From NCBI RefSeq assembly GCF_006337065.1, contig NZ_CP040872.1, positions 310,001 to 374,000 on the forward strand: DNA of 64,000 bases, written 5' to 3'. Below, piece after piece: positions 8,961 through 18,700 of this stretch (position 1 is the stretch's first letter; the number at the start of each line of letters is the position of its first letter). The notes beneath the pieces are model-generated. The model had not been told where the DNA came from. It saw only the letters and a list, made by a program, of their open reading frames with translations, and did no database searches. This stretch comes from Agromyces laixinhei (lineage in GTDB: Bacteria > Actinomycetota > Actinomycetes > Actinomycetales > Microbacteriaceae). The translations under genes and the position numbers were made by a program.

Positions 8961-9065
8961 ACCGGTCGACCTCCGAAGCTCGGTCTCCGCCCGCCGTGCG
9001 GCGGTCGGAAATCGAGCCTACCGCGGCCCTCCGTCGGCGTCAGCGGTCACGGCTAGCCTTCCGAT

Positions 9066-9644
9066 ATGCGCCGAAGTGATGCCGCGGAGCACGCCTGCAG
9101 TATCCGTCTCGATGAGGGCCCATGCCGAGAACCGGTCGAGACCGGCGCGCCCCTCGATCTCTGCACCCGACACCTGCTCGAGGCCTACGACTGGGTCGCC
9201 CGGGAGGCCGGCGTGACCGACCTGCTGCCGGGGCCCTGTCTGGCGTGCGGGTCGCGGGTCGGCGTGGTCTACCCGTCCGGGAGCATCTGCGCGGTGTGCG
9301 AGTGGCGGGTCGGCGACGTGCCCGACTTCGCGGTGGCCGACCCTCGTGTCGACGTCGTCTACTACCTCGGGTACCGCGCACAGATCAAGATCGGCACGTC
9401 GGGCAACCCGCGCGTGCGGGTCGCGAGCCTGCCGCACGACGAGGTGCTCGCGTTCGAACTCGGCGATCGCGCGCTCGAGCAGCGCCGGCATGCGCAGTTC
9501 GCGTCGCACCGATTCGCCGGCACCGAGTGGTTCGGCGTGCACGACGAACTGCTCGCGCACATCGCCGAGCTGCGTCTCGGGGTCGCCGACCCCTGGCAGC
9601 AGTACGACCGCTGGGTGAGCCGGCGACTGGCTGCCGGCTGCTGA
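9066..9644 (+). CDS. Zinc-ribbon plus GIY-YIG-like (T5orf172/MUG113) protein
   Basis: A 192-residue protein in two parts. A zinc ribbon is formed by Cys58-x2-Cys61 and Cys75-x2-Cys78. A GIY-YIG nuclease-like domain follows at about residues 95-170: VYYLG at 98, KIGTS at 108 and a conserved arginine after it. A glutamate occurs in LEQRRHAQF, then TEWF. This pattern is that of the T5orf172/MUG113 branch found in phage and chromosomal DNA-binding proteins. Nuclease activity is inferred, not shown. It stands alone, facing the dehydrogenase gene across a cruciform repeat. Confidence 0.75.
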   Translation: MRRSDAAEHACSIRLDEGPCREPVETGAPLDLCTRHLLEAYDWVAREAGVTDLLPGPCLACGSRVGVVYPSGSICAVCEWRVGDVPDFAVADPRVDVVYYLGYRAQIKIGTSGNPRVRVASLPHDEVLAFELGDRALEQRRHAQFASHRFAGTEWFGVHDELLAHIAELRLGVADPWQQYDRWVSRRLAAGC

Positions 9645-9698
9645 CTGCCGACTGTTGACTGCCGGCACGCGTCCTGCGCAGCCTCGAACCTGGGCAAT

Positions 9699-9766
9699 GT
9701 AGGACCAATCCGTCTGTGTAGGACACGTTCGCCAACCCGCGTCCTACACAGACGCGAACGTCCTAC
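9699..9766. repeat. 68-bp nested symmetric cruciform repeat
   Basis: Two nested perfect inverted repeats share one centre (9732.5). The inner arms are CGTCTGTGTAGGAC (9711-9724) and its complement (9741-9754) around a 16-nt loop. The outer arms are GTAGGAC (9699-9705) and GTCCTAC (9760-9766). The heptamer GTAGGAC therefore occurs four times in mirror arrangement. The element sits between convergent genes, and its right arm contains the stop codon of the dehydrogenase gene (9763-9765). It could act as a bidirectional terminator or be a miniature mobile (REP-like) element. Confidence 0.85.
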
Positions 9767-10680
9767 GAACCGGGCTCGAAGCCGGCCACCCGCCCGTCGG
9801 CCGAGGCGTACTTCACGATCAGGCTCGCGTCTTTGCCGCCGAGCCCCTCGTCGATGAGCCGTTCGAACTGCTGGAGGGCGATGCGCGACGCCGACATCGG
9901 CAGCCCGGCGGCGTCGCCCGCGGCGACCGCGAACGAGAGGTCCTTCTGGGCGAGCACGGCCGAGAAGGTGGCGTCGTAGCCGCGGTTCGCGGGGCTCGTC
10001 GGCACGACGCCCGGCGACGGGTACCAGGTGCGCAGCGGCCACGACTCGCCCGACGAGACGGATGCCACCTCGAAGAACTTCGCCGGGTCGAGCCCGAGCC
10101 GCGCGGCGAGCTGCGACCCCTCGGCGACCCCGAGCAGCGAGACGAAGAGCATGAGGTTGTTGGCGAGCTTCGCGGCGATGCCCATCGTCGGTCCGCCGAG
10201 GTCGAAGACGTGCGCGGCGAGCGGCTCGACGAGCTGCGTGGCCTCGGAGACATCCGCCGCATCACCTCCGAGCATGAAGGTGAGGGTGGCCGCCTCGGCC
10301 CCCGCGATGCCGCCCGAGACCGGTGCATCGACGAAGCGGAAGCCGCGGTCGACGGATGCCTCGTGGCAGAACCTCGACGTCGCGACATCGACGGTCGAAG
10401 TGTCGAGCAGCAGTGCCGAACCGGGCGCCGTCGCCCAGACCCCGTCGTCATCGCCGTACACCGAGCGCACGTGCTCGCTGCGCGGCAGCGAGGTGAAGAC
10501 GGCGTCGACGCCGCGCACCGCCGCTTCGATGGTTGCCACGACGTGCACTCCGCGCTCGGCGGCCGCCGTGCGTGCGGCGGGCACTGGGTCGACGCCTCGC
10601 ACGAGATGCCCTGCCGCGACGAGGTTGCCCGCCATCGGCGCCCCCATGTGGCCCAACCCGATCCACGCGATGGTGGCCAT
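9763..10680 (-). CDS. NAD(P)-dependent beta-hydroxyacid dehydrogenase (3-hydroxyisobutyrate dehydrogenase family)
   Basis: A 305-residue dehydrogenase. The N-terminal motif IAWIGLGHMGAPMAGNL (residues 4-20) is the family's NAD(P) site. DAPVSGG is the substrate-binding signature, and KLANNLM carries the catalytic lysine. The ATG at 10680 has GGGAGG about 5 nt upstream. The frame stays open upstream only because it reads against the transporter gene. Candidate substrates are 3-hydroxyisobutyrate, tartronate semialdehyde or related beta-hydroxyacids. The stop codon lies within the cruciform repeat. Confidence 0.88.
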   Translation of the reverse strand: MATIAWIGLGHMGAPMAGNLVAAGHLVRGVDPVPAARTAAAERGVHVVATIEAAVRGVDAVFTSLPRSEHVRSVYGDDDGVWATAPGSALLLDTSTVDVATSRFCHEASVDRGFRFVDAPVSGGIAGAEAATLTFMLGGDAADVSEATQLVEPLAAHVFDLGGPTMGIAAKLANNLMLFVSLLGVAEGSQLAARLGLDPAKFFEVASVSSGESWPLRTWYPSPGVVPTSPANRGYDATFSAVLAQKDLSFAVAAGDAAGLPMSASRIALQQFERLIDEGLGGKDASLIVKYASADGRVAGFEPGS

Positions 10681-10769
10681 GGTGCCTCCCGACGGTGTCG
10701 AAACGACGTGCGCTCTCACGTCAACGATACGGTCGGGACACGGCCCCGGCAACGACGGCGCCCCGCAGG

Positions 10770-11705
10770 TCAGACCATGCCCTCGGCGGTCTGCTCGAGC
10801 TGCGACTTCCGCCGGGTGCGCTGCGTCGCGAGCGCGGTGGCCGCAGCGCCGCACACGATGAAGATGGCGATCACCTCGGTGAGCGAGAACGTCTCCGAGA
10901 GCACGAGCCAACCGAACACGGCCGCGATCACGGGACCGAAGCTCGTGATGATCGCATAGACGCGCGGCGAGATGCGGCGCAGGATCCACGTGTCGAGGCT
11001 GTACGGCAGCGCCGACGACAGCACGCCGACCCCGAGCAGCAGTCCGACGACCGGCCAGTCGATGACCGCGGGGTCGAAGGTCGCCGTCGCGAACGGCACG
11101 AGCAGGGCGAGGCTGACGATGCTCGCGACGGTGAGGCCCTCGAGCCCGGGCAGCCCGTGCGCGACCTTGCGCGTGAGCAGGATGTAGCCGGCCCAGGCTG
11201 CCGCGGCGGTCAGGGCGAGCGTGACGCCCCACGGGTCGACGCCCGCGACATCCGATGCCCCCGGGCCGATCAGCAGCACCACGCCCGTGCCCGCGGCGAG
11301 CGCGCAGACCACGTCGAGCACGCGGCGCGAGCTCGCGAGCGCGATCGCGAGGGGGCCGAGGAACTCGATGGTCGCGGCGACACCGAGCCCCAGCAGGTGC
11401 ACGGACTCGTAGAACGTGACGTTCATGACGGCGAGCACGACGCCGAGCGCGACCGCCGGCCAGAGCCGGCGCCAGGTGAGCTCGGCACGCCTCGGCCGGT
11501 AGAACGGCAGCACGACGATGACCATGACGAGTTGACGCACGGCCACGACGACGAACGAACCGACGACGGGAATCACGAGCCCGGCGAGCGAGGAGCCGAA
11601 GTTGATCGACACCTCGGTGCCGAGCTGCGTCGCCGCGCCCGCGAGACCCCGGCGGTTCGCCGAAGCATCCGTGGCCGCTGATGCGGGGGTCGTCTCGTCG
11701 GTCAC
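10770..11705 (-). CDS. EamA/DMT-family transporter (RhtA-like)
   Basis: A 311-residue membrane protein with about ten predicted helices arranged as two five-helix EamA halves. It starts at GTG 11705. Length and topology match drug/metabolite exporters such as the threonine/homoserine exporter RhtA. The N-terminal 25 residues are polar and rich in Ala, Ser and Thr. The gene precedes the dehydrogenase gene by 89 nt in the same direction, so co-transcription is possible. The substrate is unknown. Confidence 0.88.
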   Translation of the reverse strand: MTDETTPASAATDASANRRGLAGAATQLGTEVSINFGSSLAGLVIPVVGSFVVVAVRQLVMVIVVLPFYRPRRAELTWRRLWPAVALGVVLAVMNVTFYESVHLLGLGVAATIEFLGPLAIALASSRRVLDVVCALAAGTGVVLLIGPGASDVAGVDPWGVTLALTAAAAWAGYILLTRKVAHGLPGLEGLTVASIVSLALLVPFATATFDPAVIDWPVVGLLLGVGVLSSALPYSLDTWILRRISPRVYAIITSFGPVIAAVFGWLVLSETFSLTEVIAIFIVCGAAATALATQRTRRKSQLEQTAEGMV

Positions 11706-11769
11706 GATACGACGATACGCGGCGTCGAGGGCTCCTCAGTATGCGATTGCGTGCGACGACGACTGAGCC

Positions 11770-12570
11770 TCACAGCACGATGTCGTCGGATGCCTCGAGC
11801 CGCCGCCATCCGGCGGCCCGAAGCGTGGGGGGCATCACGTCGGCCGCGACCAACTCGGGCATGACGAGAGCGGTGAGTGCCGCGACATCCGACACCGGCA
11901 CCTGGAACGTGCGGAACGGCCCGAGCGGCGGGGCCTCGCCACGTGCCGGGGCGACGGTCTCGGCCGTGTCGACGAGCGGTGCCTGATCGACGACGAACGC
12001 CGTCGTCGCGAGCGCACCGCCGTCATTCCACGCGACGACCTTCCAGAACCTGAGGGGCACACGGATGCCCCGGTACGGCGGATCAGCGCCTGCGAGCACG
12101 GGTGCCGTGAACACGCTGAGCCGCAATCGGTAGGTCTCGGCGTGCGCGAGCACGTGGTCTTCGAGGCCGAGCCAGAGTTCTTTCGACTGGTTGAACCCCG
12201 AGGCCTGCGGGGCCGCGTTGGGGTAGCGGAAGGTCTCGGCGTTCGCCCGGGCCGCGATCTCGGGCGAACCCCACACGGGGTCGCGACGGCGCACGAGGTG
12301 GCCGCGGTCGAAGTCGTTGCGGGCGTAGATCGCGGGGCCCGCCTGCCAGTCGGCGGGAATGCGCTCGTCGAGCCGCCACTCGTCGCCGCGCGGCAGGTCG
12401 ATGAGCGATGCCCCGTCGACGTTGACCCCCGTGACCCTGGCGAGTCGCCGCCCGGTGTCGAGCACGACGGCGAAGTGAAGGTACCCGAGCTCGACGGTCG
12501 ACGCCGCATGCGCTTCGCCCACTCGCGGCATCGCCGCCCGAACCCCCAGGAACTGCGCGTCGAAGCTCAT
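11770..12570 (-). CDS. DNA/RNA non-specific endonuclease (NUC1 type)
   Basis: A 266-residue beta-beta-alpha-metal nuclease. The catalytic DRGH motif is at residues 88-91 (RNDFDRGHLVRR), followed by the family's Asn and Glu metal-ligand region (PNAAPQASGFNQ ... W.GLEDHVL). Length matches the Serratia/NUC1 core. No signal peptide is evident from the chosen ATG (12570), so the enzyme would be cytosolic unless the start is further upstream. It reads away from the small membrane gene behind it. The nuclease assignment is strong; the role in this organism is not known. Confidence 0.85.
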   Translation of the reverse strand: MSFDAQFLGVRAAMPRVGEAHAASTVELGYLHFAVVLDTGRRLARVTGVNVDGASLIDLPRGDEWRLDERIPADWQAGPAIYARNDFDRGHLVRRRDPVWGSPEIAARANAETFRYPNAAPQASGFNQSKELWLGLEDHVLAHAETYRLRLSVFTAPVLAGADPPYRGIRVPLRFWKVVAWNDGGALATTAFVVDQAPLVDTAETVAPARGEAPPLGPFRTFQVPVSDVAALTALVMPELVAADVMPPTLRAAGWRRLEASDDIVL

Positions 12571-12670
12571 GCCACGAGTCGACCACAATCCGCCGACATG
12601 CGCGGCATCGCCGGCCCCGACGCAGCAACTCTCACCGGCGTTCGTTGTCGACCGCGCCCATAGGCCGATG

Positions 12671-12952
12671 TCACTGATCGACGTCAGGGCGTCGCCGTCG
12701 CCCGATCGCGAATCCGATCGTTGCACTCACGCCGATGAGCCCGATCGTGGCGACGGCGACCCCGATCAATCCGGTCTGTGTCAGCATGATCACCCCTGTC
12801 GGTGAGAACACCGAATCAGACATCGGCTGGTACGCGAACCATCCCTCCGAAACGGGCGGCCGAGTCGAGACACCGATGACCGCGACCCCACCGACCGCCA
12901 GCACGACGGAAACGATGAGCGTGGCGAGGAGGGCGGGATGGATCCGGCGCAT
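12671..12952 (-). CDS. Small two-helix membrane protein
   Basis: A 93-residue protein with one membrane helix at about residues 7-27, a short external loop with a FAYQPMSDSVF segment, a second helix at about 57-82, and a basic tail (GRRRRPDVDQ). I do not recognise it. Topology and codon bias support a real gene. It sits between the GAP-family membrane protein and the nuclease, in the same direction, about 60-100 nt from each. Confidence 0.65.
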   Translation of the reverse strand: MRRIHPALLATLIVSVVLAVGGVAVIGVSTRPPVSEGWFAYQPMSDSVFSPTGVIMLTQTGLIGVAVATIGLIGVSATIGFAIGRRRRPDVDQ

Positions 12953-13013
12953 CCCGTCACACTACCGATCACGCATCTCGCGACCCTGCGACCCTGCGAC
13001 CCTGCGACGGGAG

Positions 13014-13757
13014 CTACCCGAACAGCCCGAGTTCGACCGCCGCCGCCCGTGCGAGCAGGAATCCGAGGATGCCGACGATCCATCCCGTGGTCTCCGCGGC
13101 GTTCTTCTCCATCCAGGCGCCGAGACGCGCAAGCGGCCGCTCCATCGCCCGGGCCGCGACGAGGCGCAGACCCAGCAGCACGAGCGCGGGCAGCACCATG
13201 ACGATGCAGTACCCCACGAGCACGAGCAGCCGGGCGCCGGCGTCGAATTCCGAGGCCGAGAGCAGGCCGATGCCGACGAGGTAGGGCAGCATCGACGCGA
13301 CCTCGACGGCGGCGGCGGCCACCGCGAGCCCCATGAGCGGCAGCAGGCTGCCCGCCTGCTCGCCGACGTCGGTGACCGCGCGTTCGCGCCAGCGGGCGAA
13401 CCTGCCGGGCCCGCTGCGCTTGCGCTTGCCTCCGATGAAGAAGGAGCCGACGAGCAGCGCGGCACCGACGACGAGCTGTGCCCAGAGGAAACCGGGCGTC
13501 GCGGCGAGCGTCATGAGCTGCGGCAGCGCGGTGGCGGCGATGGTCAGCAGCACGATCCCGACCACGAGGTAGAAGCCCGCGACCGTCGCGAGGTAGATGA
13601 GGATGCGACCCGGCCTGAGCCTGCCGGGAGCGAGAAGCAGCCAGGTCGGGATGAGCAGGGTGCCGAAGCTCGTCGAGTCGACGAGCGCCAGCAGCGCGAG
13701 AGCGCCGAGCAGAGCGGGGCCGGTGAGGGCGGTCCCGCTCAGAAAGTCCAGATCCAT
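13014..13757 (-). CDS. GAP (Sap/SfLAP) family membrane protein
   Basis: A 247-residue protein with six predicted membrane helices and a basic cytoplasmic loop (GGKRKRSGPGRFARWRERA) in the middle. This topology is that of the actinobacterial GAP/Sap family, named after mycobacterial proteins that export glycolipids. The ATG at 13757 (MDLDFLSG) is chosen because the first helix begins soon after. The cargo is unknown. It diverges from the antiporter gene 143 nt away. Confidence 0.75.
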   Translation of the reverse strand: MDLDFLSGTALTGPALLGALALLALVDSTSFGTLLIPTWLLLAPGRLRPGRILIYLATVAGFYLVVGIVLLTIAATALPQLMTLAATPGFLWAQLVVGAALLVGSFFIGGKRKRSGPGRFARWRERAVTDVGEQAGSLLPLMGLAVAAAAVEVASMLPYLVGIGLLSASEFDAGARLLVLVGYCIVMVLPALVLLGLRLVAARAMERPLARLGAWMEKNAAETTGWIVGILGFLLARAAAVELGLFG

Positions 13758-13900
13758 CCGTCGAGCCTGACGGATGCCGCGCTTCGGGGAATCAACCGCG
13801 AGGAGGATATCGAACCGGTTGCCCGGCCGATCACGAACGGACATGGCGCCGTTGCAGCCGATGTCGAGCATGATCAGCTCAACCGCGACAGAATGCTCAC

Positions 13901-15652
13901 ATGGATCTGCTGCTCGCGGCCGTGATCGCGCTGCTCGCCATCGCCGCCGCGACGGCCGTTGCGCCGAAGATCGGCGTGGCCGCGCCGCTCCTGCTCGTGC
14001 TCGTCGGCCTCGGGGTCGGGCTGTTGCCGGCCGTGCCGTCGTTCGAGATCGACCCGGAATGGATCCTCGCCGGCGTCCTGCCGCCGCTCCTCTATTCGGC
14101 CGCCGTCTCGATGCCGACGATGGAGTTCCGCCGCGACTTCGGCGCGATCAACGGACTCTCGATCGTGCTCGTGGTCATCACCGCGGTGCTCCTCGGAATC
14201 CTGTTCGCGTGGCTCATCCCCGGGCTCGGCCTCGCATGGGGCATCGCCCTCGGCGCGATCGTCAGCCCGACCGATGCGGTGGCGACCTCGATCGTGAAAC
14301 GTCTCGGGGTCACGCCACGGGTCGTATCGGTGCTCGAGGGCGAGAGCCTCCTGAACGACGCGAGCGCGCTCGTGCTGCTTCGGGCGGCGATCGCGGGCGC
14401 CGCGGCATCCGTCTCGCTCTGGGGCGTCGTCGGCTCGTTCCTGTACGCGATCCTCGTCGCGGCCGTGATCGGCGTCGCCGTCGGCTGGGTCAACCTGCGG
14501 GTGCGCTCGCGCATCGTCAACCCGACCGTCAACACGGTGGTCTCGTTCACGATGCCGTTCCTCGCCGCGATCCCGGCCGAGCACCTCGGGGCCTCGGGCC
14601 TCGTCGCCGCGGTGGTCGCGGGTCTCGTCACCGGCAACGGCGCGGCTCGATATCTCAGCCCGCAGCACCGATTGTCGGATGCGCAGAACTGGCGCACGGT
14701 CGAGCTCGTGCTCGAGGGCGCGGTGTTCCTCGTGATGGGGCTCGAACTCACGGCGATCGTCGCCGACGTCGAGGCCGAGCACGCCGGGGTCTGGTCGGCG
14801 ATGGGACTCGCGGCGATCGCACTCGTGGCCACCGTGCTGATCCGCGCCGCGTTCGTGGCCCCGTTGCTCGCCCGCCTCAAGCGCCAGGCGAAACGGGCTG
14901 CCGCGATCAAGGGCGTGCTCGCCGATCGCGTCAGTGCCGATCCACCGCCCTTCGGTGCCGAACGGTCGGCTGCGACGGCCGAGCGCTTCCGCACGGCGTT
15001 GCGCCGACGGATCGCCGACGTCGACTACTTCCTCGCCCAGCCGCTCGGCTGGCGCGAGGGCACGATCGTGGTCTGGGCCGGAATGCGCGGTGTCGTGACG
15101 CTCGCCGCAGCGCAGACGCTGCCTGCCGAGACCCCGAGTCGCTCACTCCTCGTCTTCATCGCCTTCGTCGTCGCGGTCGGCTCGCTGCTCGTGCAGGGCG
15201 GCACGCTGCCGTGGCTCGTGCGCCGCATCATGCCGGCGCGCGACCCCGGCGAGAGCGCCGCCGAGCAGCGCGAACTGCGGCGCCTGCTGCGCGCCTCGGC
15301 GATGGACGAGATCGCAGACACCGACGACCCGGCGCTGCGCTCGCTCGCCATTCGCATGCGAGCCGCCTGGCAGGTCTCGTACGACGAGGGTGAGGGCGAG
15401 ACGGATGTCGCGAGCGACACGGATGTCGCGAGCGACACGGATGTCGCAGGCGAGACGGCCGCCACACGCGACGCGGCAACCACGAGCGATCGCGTGCGCG
15501 GGCTCCGGCTGCGCATGATCGAGGCGGAACGCACGGCACTCCTCGACGCCCGCGACGACGGTCGATTCAGCGCCGCCGCGCTCAGTGCCGCGCTCGAGGA
15601 TCTCGACGCCGAGCAGATCAGCATCGAATTGAAGGGCTCGGAGAACGCCTGA
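13901..15652 (+). CDS. Na+/H+ antiporter, CPA1 family
   Basis: A 583-residue cation/proton antiporter. About twelve membrane helices fill residues 1-430. The family signatures GAIVSPTDAVATS and EGESLLNDASALV carry the ion-site acidic residues. The cytoplasmic C-terminus (about 430-583) is acidic and includes a threefold TDVASD repeat encoded by an 18-bp minisatellite. The enzyme should exchange internal Na+ or K+ for protons and help with pH and salt balance. It converges with the large membrane-protein gene. Confidence 0.92.
   Translation: MDLLLAAVIALLAIAAATAVAPKIGVAAPLLLVLVGLGVGLLPAVPSFEIDPEWILAGVLPPLLYSAAVSMPTMEFRRDFGAINGLSIVLVVITAVLLGILFAWLIPGLGLAWGIALGAIVSPTDAVATSIVKRLGVTPRVVSVLEGESLLNDASALVLLRAAIAGAAASVSLWGVVGSFLYAILVAAVIGVAVGWVNLRVRSRIVNPTVNTVVSFTMPFLAAIPAEHLGASGLVAAVVAGLVTGNGAARYLSPQHRLSDAQNWRTVELVLEGAVFLVMGLELTAIVADVEAEHAGVWSAMGLAAIALVATVLIRAAFVAPLLARLKRQAKRAAAIKGVLADRVSADPPPFGAERSAATAERFRTALRRRIADVDYFLAQPLGWREGTIVVWAGMRGVVTLAAAQTLPAETPSRSLLVFIAFVVAVGSLLVQGGTLPWLVRRIMPARDPGESAAEQRELRRLLRASAMDEIADTDDPALRSLAIRMRAAWQVSYDEGEGETDVASDTDVASDTDVAGETAATRDAATTSDRVRGLRLRMIEAERTALLDARDDGRFSAAALSAALEDLDAEQISIELKGSENA
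15401..15454 (+). repeat. 18-bp in-frame minisatellite in antiporter tail
   Basis: There are three tandem copies of an 18-bp unit (ACGGATGTCGCGAGCGAC, the last copy slightly changed). Because 18 is a multiple of three, each copy adds the six residues TDVASD to the antiporter's cytoplasmic tail without breaking the frame. Copy number could differ between strains. Confidence 0.85.
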
Positions 15653-15723
15653 GCCCGGTGCCCGAGTCCGGTGCCCGAGTTCGGGCCGTCGCCGCGCCCG
15701 GACCGACGCCGCACCCGCTCGAC

Positions 15724-18700
15724 CTACTCGAGTTCGCGCAACCGCGCCGCGACTCCGCCGCCCCGGTTCGTGCGGCGCTCTGAACCCACGGCGATCGCGA
15801 GCAACACGGCCCCCGCCGTCGCGAGCGTGATCCACCACGGCATCGCCCCGACGGCGCGATCGACCTGGGCCGAGAACACGACGATGTTCTCGATCGGCAG
15901 CACCGCGAGGCCGAGCAGGAACGGCGCAGCGAGCTTGCGCGACGAACCCACGAGGATCGCCACGAGTGCGAGCGCGATGACGAGGATCGGCCGGTACAGC
16001 TGGGGGTCCGTGCCGGTCGCGAGCACCGACGGCAGGAAGGTGAGCACGATGCCCGGAGCGAGCAGGCGCCAGCTGCCCCGGAACCCGATCGGCCACGAGT
16101 TCAACGAGGCCGCCGGCACAGCGACCCCCGCCGGCCGCATCGCGATCAGCCCTGCCGCGAGCACTGCGAGTCCGAGCGGAAGCGAGAACACCTCGACGCG
16201 AAGATCGCGCTCGCCCCACCCCGTGACCCCGGTCACCCATGCGAGCCCGTAGACGAACCAGAACGGAGGCAGCACCGGTCGTGCGCGTCGCGCGAGCGCG
16301 ACGGTGACGAGGGCGAGCGCGAGGAGCAGCGCCATGAGCACCCAGAGCGACCAGATCGCGAACCATTCGCGCCGGATCGCCGTGATCGGCCCGGCCACGA
16401 GGAACACGAGCGCCGGCGCGAGGAGCCACCTCGTCTCGCGGATCCAGACGTCGAGGCGGCTCGCCGTGGTCGCCCCGTCGTGCAGCCACCACACCGAGAC
16501 GACCGCGAGCAGCACCCCGGCGACGGTGATGCCGAGCACCGGCAGCATGACGAGATCGGCGTCGGCGATGGCGACCGCATCGCGCTCGAGCCCCCACCGC
16601 ACCGCTTGGATCGGGGCGGCGGCCGCAGCGAGGAGCGCCCCGGCGAGCGCGGGCGCGCGAAGCATCCGAACGCCGGAATCGGTCGACGCGCGAGTCAGCG
16701 CACGACCCGACCCGAGCAGGACGACGGATGCAGCGATGAGCCCCGCCGTGCGCCACGGGAAGGCCCCCGGCTCGACCCCCCACGCCGCGAGCAGCACGAG
16801 CGACGGCACGAGTGCGCCGGCGAGCCCGGTCGCGGCGAGGGCGAGCCCGCGGCGCGCGCCTGGTGCCCCGAATGGAGCGCGGGCGGTGAGGATCGTGCCG
16901 ATGAGCACCGCCGCGAGCGCGGGCGGCAGCGTGTACGGTTCGATCGTCTCGATGCCGAGCATCGCCCACACGCACCAGAGCGCTCCGGTCCAGCTCGCGG
17001 CGGCGAGCCACCAGCCGTACCGGCGACCGGCGACGATGCGGGTCGCCGCGAAACCGAGGCCGAGCACGACGAGCACGGCCATCGCCGTGCCGAGACCGGC
17101 GGCGTCGCGTACGAGTGCGAGCAGCACCGCGATCGCCGCGGTCACGAGCGATGAGATCTCGATCCAGAGTCGCACGGATGCCGCGGTGCCCGCGTGCTGG
17201 CCGCGGCCCGCGAGTGCCGCCTCGATCGCCGTCGTCGAGGGCAGCACGAGTGCGACGATCGCCGCGATGACCGGCAGCACGATCGGCGACCCGCTCACCT
17301 CGAGGAACTCGGAGCCGAGGCAGACGGCGACCACGGCGAGCGACGGCACGAGGATCGCCGCCGCCGCGGAGCGCACGATGCGATTCAGTCCCGGGCGCCT
17401 CGTGAGCACGAGTGCGAGCGCCAGCAGGAAGGTGACGCCGGTCGACAGCGCGGTCCAGCCGTTCGGTTCGCGCAGCACCGTGGCGACGCCGATGAGGAAG
17501 GGCACGGCCGTCACGACGAGGATCGCGTACCAGGAGCGGGCGTCGACACGGCGCACGAGGGTCGCGGCGAGCGCGCAGAGCGCTGCGGCGGTGGTCGTGA
17601 GGCAGAGCACCGCGATCGTCACGACCCCGAGACGATCGAGAGCGGTCGCGAAGATCGCGAGGGCGTACGCGTACGCCGCGCCGACGTGCACCACGCGTGC
17701 ACCGGCCGGCAGCGGCCGCGCGACGACGAGGGTCGCGGCGACGATGCCGACGCCGACCAGCACGGTGATCGCCGGATCGATCCAACTGAGCAGGGCCGCG
17801 CCGAGAAGCACGATGTGGGCGAGCACGACGAACGGCGCGCGAACGCCCAGACGCGCCGCCGCGAACCTCGACTGCGGCAGGGCCACCGCGGCCGTGGCGA
17901 GCACGGCCACGGCGATGCCGACGACGGCGCCGCCGAGCGGTGTGAATGCGGGCCACCCCACGAACGCCGCGACGGCGAGCGCGCCGACCCAGAGCGCCGT
18001 GACGAGCACGCCGATGGGGAACGGAGATCGGTGTGCGGCCGGCTCGCGGCGGCGCGTGACGGCGGCGAGCGCGGCCAGGCCGAGCGCTGCAGCGAAGAGC
18101 CCCAGCACGGCGGCGAGCACGGCGGCGGCCGACTGGCCACCGCCCGGAACAACTGGAACCGACCCCGATGAACGGAACGGTGCGAGCCCGTCGACGAGGA
18201 AGGCGAGCACGACCGACCAGATGGTTCCGAACGCGGCGGCCACGGCGGGCAGCGCCACCGCGAGGCCCACGGTCAGCGCCCCGCCCTGCACGGCACGGGC
18301 GCCCGCGATGCCTCCGGGGCGAAGCACACCGGATGCCGCGATCGCCACCGCCCCGGCGAGGGGCATGAGGGTCGTGATCCACACCGGATCGAGGTTCGCC
18401 GGGGCGAGGGCCAGCACGACGGCGGCCGCTGTGCCGAGCGCCCCCGCGGCGAAGCCCCAGCTCCGCGGCATCCCGAACCTGCGCGCAACGGCGGCCGCCG
18501 CGGCCAGCAGCGCGAGCACCGCCGCGCGCATGAGCACCGTGCCCTGCGTTTCGGCGGAGGGCAGGAGCACGAGCTGGGCGAGCACGACGACGGTCGCGAG
18601 CAGTTGCAGTGTGGTGAGCGTCACCCGATCGGCGCGGAGCGCTGCGGCGAATCGCTTCGCTGCGACCCGCACGAGCTGCTGCGCCCCCAGCACGACGGCG

